Shown in pieces: positions 24,535 through 32,849 of a stretch of 64,000 bases of DNA (positions within the stretch are counted from its first letter, which is position 1; the number at the start of each line of letters is the position of its first letter). Made by a program: the position numbers and the translations under genes. The DNA is from Shinella sp. XGS7 (GTDB lineage Bacteria; Pseudomonadota; Gammaproteobacteria; Burkholderiales; Burkholderiaceae_C): the NCBI RefSeq assembly GCF_020535565.1, contig NZ_CP084758.1:2617001-2681000 (forward strand), in the 5' to 3' direction. The notes beneath the pieces were generated by a model. The model had not been told where the DNA came from. It was given only the letters and a program-made list of their open reading frames with translations, and made no database searches.

Positions 24535-26328
24535 TCAGAAGGTTTCCCAGTCGCCGTCATTGGCCTGGGCCGTGACCACGGCCGGCTTGGCCGGTGCCGG
24601 GGCTGGCCTGGGGGCCGCGGGCTTGGGCGCCAGCGGGGCGCGGCTCACGACAGGTGGCTTGCTCGTGTGGCTGGCCGTCGAGCTCAGGGGCTTGGTGACA
24701 GCCGGCGACTTGGGGGTTGCTGGGCTGCTGCTCAGGCTGGCCGTGTGGCTCTGGCTGGCGCTGATGCGGAACTTGTCCACCGCCTGGGCCAGCCGCTCGG
24801 CCTGGTCCTTCAGGCTTTCGGCCGCGGCCGCGGATTCTTCCACCAGGGCGGCGTTCTGCTGGGTCATCTGATCCAGCTGGGTGACCGACTGATTGACCTG
24901 GCCGATGCCGTCGCTTTGCTCGCTGGCGGCGGCGGTGATCTCGCCAATGATGTCGGTCACGCGCTGCACGCTGGCCACGATATCGGTCATGGAGGTGCCG
25001 GCTTCCTGCACCAGGCGGGCGCCAGTCTCCACGCGCTCCACGCTGGCGCCGATCAGGGTCTTGATCTCGCGCGCGGCTTCGGCCGAGCGCTGGGCCAGGG
25101 AGCGCACCTCGCCTGCCACGACCGCGAAACCGCGACCCTGCTCACCCGCCCGCGCGGCTTCCACCGCGGCGTTCAGGGCCAGGATATTGGTCTGGAAGGC
25201 GATGCCATCGATGGTGCCGATGATGTCGCTGATCTTCTTGGAGCTGGTGTTGATCTCGTCCATGGTGGCCACGACCTGGCCCACCACCTCGCCGCCCTTG
25301 GCGGCGGCCGAGAAGGCGCTGGAGGCCAGCTGGTTCGCGGTCCGAGCCGAATCGGCGGTCTGCTTGACCGTGCCGGTCAGCTGCACCATGGAGGAGGCGG
25401 TCTGCTGCAGATTGCCGGCGGTCTGCTCGGTGCGGCTGGACAGATCCTGGTTGCCGGTGGCGATCTCCACCGAGGCGGTGCGGATGCTGTCGGCCGAGGT
25501 GCGCAGCTGGCCCACCAGGTTCTGCAGTGAGGTCTGCATATTCTGCAGGGAGCGCATCAGGTGGGAGGCTTCGTCCTGGCCCTCCACCGGCTTGGCCGGC
25601 AGGGTCAGATCGCCCTTGGCGATGGCCTCGGCCAGCAACTCGGCGTCCGCCAGCGGGGCGCAGATGCTGTGCATGTTCAGCAGGGTCAGGGGCACGACCA
25701 CGGCGGCGGCCAGCACCAGCACCACCACGAAGGCGGTGAGCACCCGGCCCTGGGTGGCCTCTGCCTTGTGCTGAGCATCGGTGGCGTCGTTCTCCAGCGA
25801 GGCGCGCAGCTCGTCGATCAGCTTCTCCGCGGCGACCACGTCTTCCTTGGCGCGGGCCAGCAGCTTGTCGGCCACGGCGGCGTTGTCATAGCCGCCGGAC
25901 TCCAGCTGCACCAGCACGGGCTGGGCCTTGGTGGCATAGCCATCGAGCAGGGTCAGGACTTGAGCCATCTTGCTCTTCTCGCCCTTGCTCTCGCCGTGAT
26001 CGAGCTTCTTGGCGATCTCGGCGATGACCTTGCGGGTGCCATCCCACTTGCCGTGGACGTCCTTGACGACCTCGGCTTTCTCGTAGTTGATGATCATGTC
26101 CTTCTCGTAGCGCCGCATCTCGCCCATGGCATGGACGAGGCGGGTCACGAGATTGGCTTCGGTCACGGAGTTCTCGGCGAACTGCTTGGTCTGGTCGCGC
26201 ATGGAATTCATGCCCAGCAGACCCACGCTGCCCACGGCCAGCAGCAGTGCCAGCACCATCGCGATGGCGCCGATCATCCGCGTGCGGATGCTGAACCGGC
26301 GTAGCAAGGCGCTCATAGTCATTGTCAT
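24535..26328 (-). CDS. Methyl-accepting chemotaxis protein, four-helix-bundle sensor
   Basis: 597 residues. Membrane helix [20 protein letters not shown] is followed by a helical periplasmic part of about 155 residues ([20 protein letters not shown] (split by eye), [20 protein letters not shown] (split by eye)) typical of 4HB sensors, a second helix, HAMP and the signalling domain ([20 protein letters not shown]). The tail is NDGDWETF. The first codons repeat (ATGACAATGACTATG). A GAGGGA site sits right next to the first ATG but at better spacing from the second (26322), so the true start may be 26322 or 26316. It starts 28 bp after cheA, so it is probably cotranscribed with it. Confidence 0.94.
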   Translation of the reverse strand: MTMTMSALLRRFSIRTRMIGAIAMVLALLLAVGSVGLLGMNSMRDQTKQFAENSVTEANLVTRLVHAMGEMRRYEKDMIINYEKAEVVKDVHGKWDGTRKVIAEIAKKLDHGESKGEKSKMAQVLTLLDGYATKAQPVLVQLESGGYDNAAVADKLLARAKEDVVAAEKLIDELRASLENDATDAQHKAEATQGRVLTAFVVVLVLAAAVVVPLTLLNMHSICAPLADAELLAEAIAKGDLTLPAKPVEGQDEASHLMRSLQNMQTSLQNLVGQLRTSADSIRTASVEIATGNQDLSSRTEQTAGNLQQTASSMVQLTGTVKQTADSARTANQLASSAFSAAAKGGEVVGQVVATMDEINTSSKKISDIIGTIDGIAFQTNILALNAAVEAARAGEQGRGFAVVAGEVRSLAQRSAEAAREIKTLIGASVERVETGARLVQEAGTSMTDIVASVQRVTDIIGEITAAASEQSDGIGQVNQSVTQLDQMTQQNAALVEESAAAAESLKDQAERLAQAVDKFRISASQSHTASLSSSPATPKSPAVTKPLSSTASHTSKPPVVSRAPLAPKPAAPRPAPAPAKPAVVTAQANDGDWETF

Positions 26329-26356
26329 TCCCTCAATCTTCTGCGCTCGGTGTGTG

Positions 26357-28495
26357 TCAATGGCGCGAGCGACGCACCAGGCTGCCCACGTCCAGAATCA
26401 GGGCCACGCGACCGTCGCCCATGATGGTGGCGCCCGATACATCGGTCACCTTGCGGTAGTTGGCTTCCAGGTTCTTCACCACCACCTGCTGCTGGCCGAG
26501 CAATTCGTCCACCAGCAGGGCCACGCGTCCGCCTTCGGCTTCCACCACCACCATGATGGAGCTGACATGCTCGAAGTCGAAACGCGGAACATTGAAAACC
26601 TGCTCCAATTCCACGACTGGCATGTATTCGTCACGCACCTCGACCACACGGCCGGTGCCGGCCACGGTCTTGATGGTGCCGGACTGCACCTGGAAGGACT
26701 CGACCACGGAGCTCAGCGGCAGGATGTAGACCTCCTCGCCCACGCCCACGCTCATGCCGTCCATGATGGCCAGGGTCAGGGGCAGACGCACCGAGACCTT
26801 CATGCCATAGCCTTCGGCGGAGTCGATCTCCACCGTGCCGCCCAGGGAGGTGATGTTCTTCTTCACCACGTCCATGCCCACACCGCGGCCCGAGACATCG
26901 GTCACCTGATCGGCGGTGGAGAAGCCGGGCGCGAAGATCAGGCCCCAGACTTCCTGGTCGCTCATGCTGTCGGGCGCATCGATGCCCTTCTCGCGAGCCT
27001 TCTGGATCAGCTTCTCGCGATTCAGGCCGCGGCCGTCGTCGCGCACCTCGATCACGATGGAGCCGCCCTGATGGGAGGCCACCAGGGTGATGGTGCCCTG
27101 CTCGGGCTTGCCCTTGGCCAGTCGGTCGGCCGGCAGCTCGATGCCGTGGTCGCAGCTGTTGCGCACCAGGTGGGTCAGCGGGTCGGTGATCTTCTCGACC
27201 AGGCCCTTGTCCAGTTCGGTGGCCTCGCCCTGGGTGACCAGCTCGACCTTCTTGCCCAGCTTGGCGGCCAGGTCGCGCAGCATGCGCGGGAAACGGTTGA
27301 AGACCACCGACATGGGAATCATGCGGATGGACATCACCGATTCCTGCAGGTCTCGGGTGTTGCGTTCCAGATCGGCCAAGCCGGAGGAGAGCTGCTGGTA
27401 CAGGGCCGGGTCGAGATTGCGGCTGTTCTGAGCCAGCATGGCCTGGGTGATGACGAGCTCGCCCACCAGGTTGATCAGCTGGTCCACCTTCTCGACCGAG
27501 ACGCGCAGCGTGCTCTGGTCCATGCCACCCGCGGCCGGCTTGGCATCGGCGCGGGCTGCCACGGGCTTGGCGGCCGTCGTGGTCACGGCCGCGCTGGGCT
27601 TGGGCGCCTCGGCCTGGGCCTTGAGCTCGGTGCTGGCCGAGGGCGGCACGCCCGGGGCGTCCTCGAAGAAGCCGTAGCCCGGGTCCTTGTCCTCGACCTG
27701 GGCCTGCGGGGCGCCGGGAGCGCCCTCGTGGAAGCCGAAGCCGGGGCCTAGGGGCAGCAGCTTGACCTGCTCACGGGCCACGTGGAAGGTGAAGAGGTCA
27801 AGCAGATCGTTGTCCGAGCTGCTGGTCAGCACCTTGAAGCGGCGCATGCCGTCGGCGGACTGGCCCGCATCCAGCGGTTCGATGGTGCCCAGGTCGGTGA
27901 TTTCCTTGAACAGCTCGACCAGGTTGTCGGCCAGCGCGGGATCGCTCAGCGGGCCGACCTGCAGCTCGAGCAGGCGGGCATCGGTCTTGAAGGCCGCTGC
28001 GGCCGGTGCCGGGGCAGGGGCCTCGGCCGGCTTGGGGGCCGGGGCGGGAGCCGGCGCGGAGGCGCTGACCTCGCGGCCCTCGACATGGCCGCGGATGCTG
28101 TTGAGCAGATCGGTGGTGTCGACCGGATCGGCGCCCGAACCCTGGTGTCGACCCAGCTGGGCGCGCAGCGCGTCGCCCGACTGCAGCAGCACGTCGACCA
28201 TGGCGGACGTGGGCTGCAGCTCATGACGGCGCAGCTTGTCCAGCAGGGTCTCCATCTGGTGGGTCAGCTCGGCCACATCGGAGAAGCCGAAGGTCGCCGC
28301 GCCACCCTTGATCGAGTGGGCGCAGCGGAAGATCGCGTTCAGTTCCTCATCGTCGGCGGCCTCGACATTCACATTGAGCAGCAGCTGCTCCATGTTGTCG
28401 AGGTTCTCGTTCGCCTCTTCGAAGAAGACCTGGTAGAACTGGCTCAGGTCGATACCGGCACTCAGGCTTGCGCCTTCGGAGGTCATCTCTCCCAT
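26357..28495 (-). CDS. cheA: Chemotaxis histidine kinase CheA
   Basis: 712 residues. CheA autophosphorylates on the HPt histidine and passes phosphate to CheY. The HPt domain shows [17 protein letters not shown] with His60. A Pro/Ala linker, a middle regulator-binding-like domain ([20 protein letters not shown] (split by eye)), a dimerisation helix pair, an ATPase domain ([50 protein letters not shown]) and a C-terminal CheW-like domain follow. GGAGTGAAACG precedes the ATG at 28495; a second in-frame ATG three codons on is possible. It lies 28 bp after cheY. Confidence 0.97.
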   Translation of the reverse strand: MGEMTSEGASLSAGIDLSQFYQVFFEEANENLDNMEQLLLNVNVEAADDEELNAIFRCAHSIKGGAATFGFSDVAELTHQMETLLDKLRRHELQPTSAMVDVLLQSGDALRAQLGRHQGSGADPVDTTDLLNSIRGHVEGREVSASAPAPAPAPKPAEAPAPAPAAAAFKTDARLLELQVGPLSDPALADNLVELFKEITDLGTIEPLDAGQSADGMRRFKVLTSSSDNDLLDLFTFHVAREQVKLLPLGPGFGFHEGAPGAPQAQVEDKDPGYGFFEDAPGVPPSASTELKAQAEAPKPSAAVTTTAAKPVAARADAKPAAGGMDQSTLRVSVEKVDQLINLVGELVITQAMLAQNSRNLDPALYQQLSSGLADLERNTRDLQESVMSIRMIPMSVVFNRFPRMLRDLAAKLGKKVELVTQGEATELDKGLVEKITDPLTHLVRNSCDHGIELPADRLAKGKPEQGTITLVASHQGGSIVIEVRDDGRGLNREKLIQKAREKGIDAPDSMSDQEVWGLIFAPGFSTADQVTDVSGRGVGMDVVKKNITSLGGTVEIDSAEGYGMKVSVRLPLTLAIMDGMSVGVGEEVYILPLSSVVESFQVQSGTIKTVAGTGRVVEVRDEYMPVVELEQVFNVPRFDFEHVSSIMVVVEAEGGRVALLVDELLGQQQVVVKNLEANYRKVTDVSGATIMGDGRVALILDVGSLVRRSRH

Positions 28496-28523
28496 CGTTT
28501 CACTCCTCGTTGGGGGCCGGATT

Positions 28524-28886
28524 TCAGCGGATCACTTTGCCGATCACCTCGATCAGCTTGGCCGGATCGAAGGGCTTGACCAGCCAGCCGGTGGCACCGG
28601 CGGCACGACCGGCCTGCTTCATCTGGTCGCTGGACTCGGTGGTCAGGATCAGGATGGGCGTGGTCTTGAACTTCGGGTTGTCACGCAGCTTCTTGGTCAG
28701 GCTGATGCCGTCCATGCGCGGCATGTTCTGATCGGTCAGCACCAGATCGAAATCGCGCGTGCCCGCTTTTTCCCAGGCGTCCTGCCCGTCCACGGCCTCC
28801 ACCACATTGAACCCGGCGTTCTTGAGGGTGAAGGAGACCATCTGGCGCATCGAGGCCGAATCGTCCACAGCAAGGATTGAATGCAT
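28524..28886 (-). CDS. cheY: Chemotaxis response regulator CheY
   Basis: 120 residues, a stand-alone receiver. The acidic pair is D8/D9, the phosphoacceptor is D52 (LVLTDQNMP), T82/T83 follow ILIL and K104 is in WLVKPF. Phospho-CheY binds the flagellar switch FliM/FliN, both encoded in this window. I chose the ATG at 28886, which has CCGGAGAG five bases upstream; the longer frame from 28907 would add seven non-conserved residues. It lies between the CheZ-like gene and cheA. Confidence 0.96.
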   Translation of the reverse strand: MHSILAVDDSASMRQMVSFTLKNAGFNVVEAVDGQDAWEKAGTRDFDLVLTDQNMPRMDGISLTKKLRDNPKFKTTPILILTTESSDQMKQAGRAAGATGWLVKPFDPAKLIEVIGKVIR

Positions 28887-28935
28887 CGCTCTCTCTCCGG
28901 ATAACAAGCTGATATCGGTTGAACTTGAAGAATCT

Positions 28936-29388
28936 TTAGAACAGTTCGACGGACCCTGCGTCCATCTCGTCCTGGGTCACGGGATTGGGGCGCAGCGGCG
29001 CGATCTCGACGATCGTGGTGCCGTCCTCGTCATCACCGAAGGTGTCGCGCGCCAGCTGATCTTGGCAGTTGCGCAGGCGCTGGCTGGTGTGGGCGATCAG
29101 CTGCGTGGCCATGTCCTGGAACTGCAGCGCGGTGATGGCGCCGGCAATGTGTTCCATGATGGTGTGCAGGGCCTGGCCGTCGCTGCCGGCCTCGGCACTC
29201 AGGCGCAGCAGGTGCTGAACCTGGGCAGATGCGGCGAAGAAGTGACCCGAGAGGGCTTCGCCTGCGTCGTCCAGCAGGCGCTGCAGCCGCTCCAGATCAT
29301 TGGTCACCGTCATCAGGTGATCCTGCAGCTCCGCCGCGGCCAGCAGGGGGAGCATGCCCGGCTCGGCAGGGGAGGGGATTTCGTTCAT
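28936..29388 (-). CDS. Short CheZ-like chemotaxis protein
   Basis: 150 residues, compared with about 210 for enterobacterial CheZ. The helical middle contains ALQFQDMATQLIAHTSQRL, which aligns with the CheZ active-site helix and keeps the catalytic pair in the D-x3-Q spacing (D92, Q96). The C-terminus, TQDEMDAGSVELF, resembles the acidic CheZ tail that binds CheY. The shortened N-terminal helical hairpin is the main difference. It is the first gene of the - strand chemotaxis cluster, directly upstream of cheY, which supports a phospho-CheY phosphatase or other CheY-binding role. Whether it is catalytically active is inference. Confidence 0.75.
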   Translation of the reverse strand: MNEIPSPAEPGMLPLLAAAELQDHLMTVTNDLERLQRLLDDAGEALSGHFFAASAQVQHLLRLSAEAGSDGQALHTIMEHIAGAITALQFQDMATQLIAHTSQRLRNCQDQLARDTFGDDEDGTTIVEIAPLRPNPVTQDEMDAGSVELF

Positions 29389-29678
29389 TGCGATCGTCGC
29401 TCCATGCTTTTTGTGTCCTCACCTGGCGCGTGGGGCGTGCCGGGTGCTGTTTCCGGGGCTGTGCCGCACGTGGATGGAATCTTCGGCATTTCTTAGAAGC
29501 ATGTCGACAGGACAAGCGGCCTGAAGCAGGCCTTTTTCTCCGGTATTTGTCGTGCGCGTACCAAAATCCGGGTTCCGGATTGACTTGCGACGCCATTTTG
29601 GGGTTTCCCGAAGCCCCGGGAAAACCGGGCAAGGGGGGCGCCGTGAGTTGTTGCACATTCTTGGCATACTCCGGTGCC
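29389..29678. promoter_or_regulatory. Divergent promoter region between the chemotaxis operon and the REC-kinase gene
   Basis: 290 bp without a gene, holding the start signals for both directions. At 29518-29537 a perfect 6-bp stem (GGCCTG/CAGGCC) followed by TTTTT forms a terminator-like hairpin on the + strand, about 140 bp before the kinase start. I looked for a sigma-28 motif for the chemotaxis operon here and did not find a convincing one. Confidence 0.5.
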
Positions 29679-30821
29679 ATGACGATTTCAAGCGCTGATC
29701 GCCGATTGCGCGTATTGCATGTCGAGGATTCGGAACTCGACCACCAACTGATACTGGCCCAGCTGCGCCGCGCCGGCCTGGCGCTTGAGGTCGAACGGGT
29801 CGATACCCTGTCCGAGGTCGCCCGCGCCCTGGGCGAGTCCTGGGACGCCATCATCTCGGACTACAACCTGCCGGGCTTCTCCGGCCTGGTGGTGCTGGAC
29901 ATGCTCAAGGAGAGCCGCCGCATCATCCCCTTCGTGCTGGTCTCGGGCGAGATCGGGGAGGACACGGCGGTGGCGGCCATGCGCACCGGCGCCTCGGACT
30001 ATCTGCTCAAGAACAATCTGGCGCGCCTGGCACCGGCTCTGCTGCATGCCATCGAGGCCAGCGAGACGCAGCGTGCCCGCCTGGAGTCCGAGCGCGAGCT
30101 GATCAAGTCCAAGCAGCGCCTGCACGAGCTGGCGGGCCATCTGCAGACCAGCGTGGAGATGGAGCGCGCCGCCATCGCGCGTGAGATCCACGACGATGTG
30201 GGCGGCTCCCTGACCGCGCTCAAGTTCGACCTGGCCTGGATCGCCCGCCATGCCCAGGACGCGGCGGTGCGCCAGCGCGTGCAGTCGGCCCTGGAGACGG
30301 TGAGCAATGCCATCGAGGCCAGCCAGCGCATCATGCACAATCTGCGCCCTGCCATCCTGGAGCAGGGCCTGGTGGCCGCCGTGCAGTGGATGAGCATGCG
30401 CTTTGAGCGGCGCACCGGCATCGTCACCAGCATGCGCACCAGCCACGAACAGATCCAGCTGCCCCCGGGCGTGCCCCTGGTGGCCTACCGCACGGCCCAG
30501 GAAGCGCTGACCAATGTCTCCAAGCACGCCAATGCCACCAAGGTGGACATCGAGCTGAGCGTGGACTCCGGCGTGCTCACCCTGGAGGTCAGCGACAATG
30601 GGCAAGGCCTGTCACCCGGTGATCTGGCCAAGGCCCGCTCCTTCGGCATCCGCGGCCTGCACGAGCGGGCGGCCACCGTGGGGGGCTGGGTGGACCTGAG
30701 CAGCAGCGCGCGCGGGACCAGTCTGATCCTCTCGGTGCCCCTGGAGGCCGGTGTCAGCCTGCTGGATGACGAAGACGTCTCGCCCGCGACCCACGATCCT
30801 TCTGCCTGGGGCAGTGCATGA
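29679..30821 (+). CDS. Receiver-histidine kinase (REC-HisKA_3-HATPase), NarX/DegS-like
   Basis: 380 residues, cytoplasmic. The N-terminal receiver has E16/D17 and phosphoacceptor D61 (AIISDYNLPG). A coiled linker leads to a HisKA_3 dimerisation domain with H171 in AREIHDDVGGSLTALK, then an ATPase domain (AQEALTNVSKHANATKVDIE (split by eye), SDNGQGL, FGIRGLHERA). A receiver placed before the kinase means it takes input from another phosphodonor and not from a membrane sensor. The ATG at 29679 begins at the receiver; the frame is open far upstream without coding character. Its stop overlaps the next start by four bases, so it forms an operon with the NarL-type regulator. Confidence 0.9.
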   Translation: MTISSADRRLRVLHVEDSELDHQLILAQLRRAGLALEVERVDTLSEVARALGESWDAIISDYNLPGFSGLVVLDMLKESRRIIPFVLVSGEIGEDTAVAAMRTGASDYLLKNNLARLAPALLHAIEASETQRARLESERELIKSKQRLHELAGHLQTSVEMERAAIAREIHDDVGGSLTALKFDLAWIARHAQDAAVRQRVQSALETVSNAIEASQRIMHNLRPAILEQGLVAAVQWMSMRFERRTGIVTSMRTSHEQIQLPPGVPLVAYRTAQEALTNVSKHANATKVDIELSVDSGVLTLEVSDNGQGLSPGDLAKARSFGIRGLHERAATVGGWVDLSSSARGTSLILSVPLEAGVSLLDDEDVSPATHDPSAWGSA

Positions 30822-31459
30822 TTAAAGTGATTCTCTGCGATGACCACGCGCTGATACGGCGTGGCATTCGCGACACCCTGGCGGACGTGCCCGATATCGA
30901 AGTCATCGGCGAGGCCGGCGACTACGGCGAGCTGCGCGCCCTGATGCGCCAGCCGGGCATGGACTGCGATGTGCTGGTGCTGGACATCAATATGCCCGGC
31001 CGCAGCGGCCTGGACGTGCTGCATGTGCTCAAGGACGAGGGCGCCAGCACCCGGGTGCTGATCGTCTCCATGTACCCCGAGGATCAGTACGCGATCCGGG
31101 CCCTCAAGGCCGGTGCCTTCGGCTATGTGAACAAGGGCGGCGACCCGCAGCTGCTGGTGGCCGCGGTGCGCACCGTGGCCCAGGGCCGCAAGTACGTGAC
31201 GCCCGAGATCGCGCAGATGCTGGTCGAGAGCCTCACCGCGCCCGCCACCGAGCAGGCCCATCAGAAGCTCTCCGACCGCGAACTGCAGACCCTGGTGATG
31301 ATCGCCTCGGGCAAGCGACTGTCGGACATCGCCGAGGAACTGACCCTGAGCCCCAAGACCGTGAGCGTCTATCGCGCCCGGGTCCTGGAGAAACTGAGCC
31401 TGTCCAACAATTCCGAACTGACCGTCTACGCCATCCGCAACGGTCTGGTGGCCAGCTAA
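30818..31459 (+). CDS. NarL/FixJ-family DNA-binding response regulator
   Basis: 213 residues. The receiver has D8/D9 and phosphoacceptor D56 (LVLDINMPG). A LuxR-type helix-turn-helix spans about residues 148-210 (KLSDRELQTLVMIASGKRLS (split by eye), IAEELTLSPKTVSVYRARVL (split by eye)). The start overlaps the kinase stop (ATGA), so the two are translationally coupled and form a cognate pair. Targets are unknown; its place between the chemotaxis cluster and a c-di-GMP module suggests motility or surface-behaviour genes, which is inference. Confidence 0.93.
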   Translation: MIKVILCDDHALIRRGIRDTLADVPDIEVIGEAGDYGELRALMRQPGMDCDVLVLDINMPGRSGLDVLHVLKDEGASTRVLIVSMYPEDQYAIRALKAGAFGYVNKGGDPQLLVAAVRTVAQGRKYVTPEIAQMLVESLTAPATEQAHQKLSDRELQTLVMIASGKRLSDIAEELTLSPKTVSVYRARVLEKLSLSNNSELTVYAIRNGLVAS

Positions 31460-31529
31460 GCCCTGCAGCGCCCCGGACCCGCGGCCGATAACGCTGTTAT
31501 GGCGGCATCGCGAAGCCGCCCGTCCGGGC

Positions 31530-32849
31530 ATGGAAAAACCTGTCAGCGCCGCCGCTTCTTCCCCTGCCGCTGCCCCGGCGGGCGCGGGGCCGCGCTCCCT
31601 GGTCGCTCGGCTGACGCGCCTGAATCTGCTGGTGCTGGGACTGAGCCTGGGGATCACCGTGAGCCTGCTCTCGGCCGCCTCCTGGTGGGCCCTGAGCGCG
31701 CGAGAGGAACTGGCGGCGCAGCAGAACGCCTTGCTGGTGGCCAATGCCCTGGCCCCCATGCTGGCCTTCGAAGACCAGACCGCCGCCCATGCCGAGCTGA
31801 CGGCCTTCGCGCGCCGCCCCGATCTGCTGGAGCTGCGCCTGCTGGACCGCCAGCGCGCGGAGTTCGCGGTCTGGCGCGCCGAGGGCCAGACCGCCACCCT
31901 CGTGAGCCAGCCGGCGGTCCTGCCTGTCGAAGCGCAGACCCTGCATGTGGGCAGCGAGCTGCGGGTCTGGGTGCCGGTGCGTTTTCGCGGCGAGACCCTG
32001 GGCGCCCTGCTGCTGCGCGAAAGCCTGCTGAGCCTGCAGCGCGAGATGATGCGCGGCCTGGCCCTGGCGGTGCTGGTCACCCTGCTGGCCATTGCCCTGG
32101 CCTCGCGGGCCCTGCGCAGCGTGCAGCGCCGCGCCCTGGCGCCCATCGTGGAGCTCTCGGCCCTGGCCGAGCGGGTGGCGCGCGAGCGCGATTACGGTCT
32201 GCGCGGCCGCGTGCGGCGCGAGGACGAGGTGGGCAGCCTGACCGCGCGCTTCAACGAGATGCTGGAGCGCATCGAGGTCTGGCAGGCCGATCTGCACCAG
32301 CAGCTCAGACAGGAGCAGGCCGCCGGCCAGGAACTGCAGCAGCTGGCTCACTTCGACAGCCTGACCCAGCTGCCCAACCGGCTCTTCTTCCAGCGGGCCC
32401 TGCAGGGGCTGGTGGCCCAGTCCTTGCAGCCGGGGCGTCTGGCGGCCCTGATGTTCATCGACCTGGACAACTTCAAGCAGGTCAACGACCGCCATGGCCA
32501 CGAGGCCGGCGACTGGGTGCTGCGCGAGGTGGCGGCGCGCATGCAGTCGGTGCTGCGCAGCAGCGACCAGCTCTGCCGCCTGGGCGGCGATGAATTCGCC
32601 CTGCTGCTGTCCCAGCTGCCCGACGAGGGCGTGGCCGAGCAGCTGGCCGGACGCCTGATTGCCGCGGTGCGCGCACCGCTGTACTGGCAGGGGCAGCTGC
32701 TGCCCGTGGGCGCCACCGTGGGCCTGGCCTTCTGCCCGAGTGATGCGCAGGATCCTGCCGAGCTGCTGCGCCGGGCCGACGAGGCCATGTATGCCGCCAA
32801 GCGCGCCGGCAAGAACTGCTACCGGAGGGCCGATGCGAGCGCGGGCTGA
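31530..32849 (+). CDS. YfiN-like diguanylate cyclase (CHASE8-HAMP-GGDEF)
   Basis: 439 residues. Membrane helix near residues 30-55, a periplasmic CHASE8-like domain (AREELAAQQNALLVANALAP (split by eye), MLAFEDQTAAHAELTAFARR (split by eye)), a second helix near 172-192, HAMP (SALAERVARERDYGLR), then GGDEF. The active site RLGGDEF is intact at 352-356, and an RxxD inhibitory site (RSSD) precedes it by five residues, so it should make c-di-GMP with product inhibition. The layout matches YfiN/TpbB of Pseudomonas, which is held inactive by periplasmic YfiR. A yfiR-like gene lies two genes downstream. Its last 17 bases overlap the TonB-dependent receptor start. Confidence 0.92.
   Translation: MEKPVSAAASSPAAAPAGAGPRSLVARLTRLNLLVLGLSLGITVSLLSAASWWALSAREELAAQQNALLVANALAPMLAFEDQTAAHAELTAFARRPDLLELRLLDRQRAEFAVWRAEGQTATLVSQPAVLPVEAQTLHVGSELRVWVPVRFRGETLGALLLRESLLSLQREMMRGLALAVLVTLLAIALASRALRSVQRRALAPIVELSALAERVARERDYGLRGRVRREDEVGSLTARFNEMLERIEVWQADLHQQLRQEQAAGQELQQLAHFDSLTQLPNRLFFQRALQGLVAQSLQPGRLAALMFIDLDNFKQVNDRHGHEAGDWVLREVAARMQSVLRSSDQLCRLGGDEFALLLSQLPDEGVAEQLAGRLIAAVRAPLYWQGQLLPVGATVGLAFCPSDAQDPAELLRRADEAMYAAKRAGKNCYRRADASAG

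Noticed and set aside
31484-31491. Exact GCCGATAA on the + strand upstream of the Yfi-like cyclase
   Set aside because: The -10 matches sigma-28, but no TCAAG-like -35 lies 11-12 bp upstream, so I do not call a promoter.
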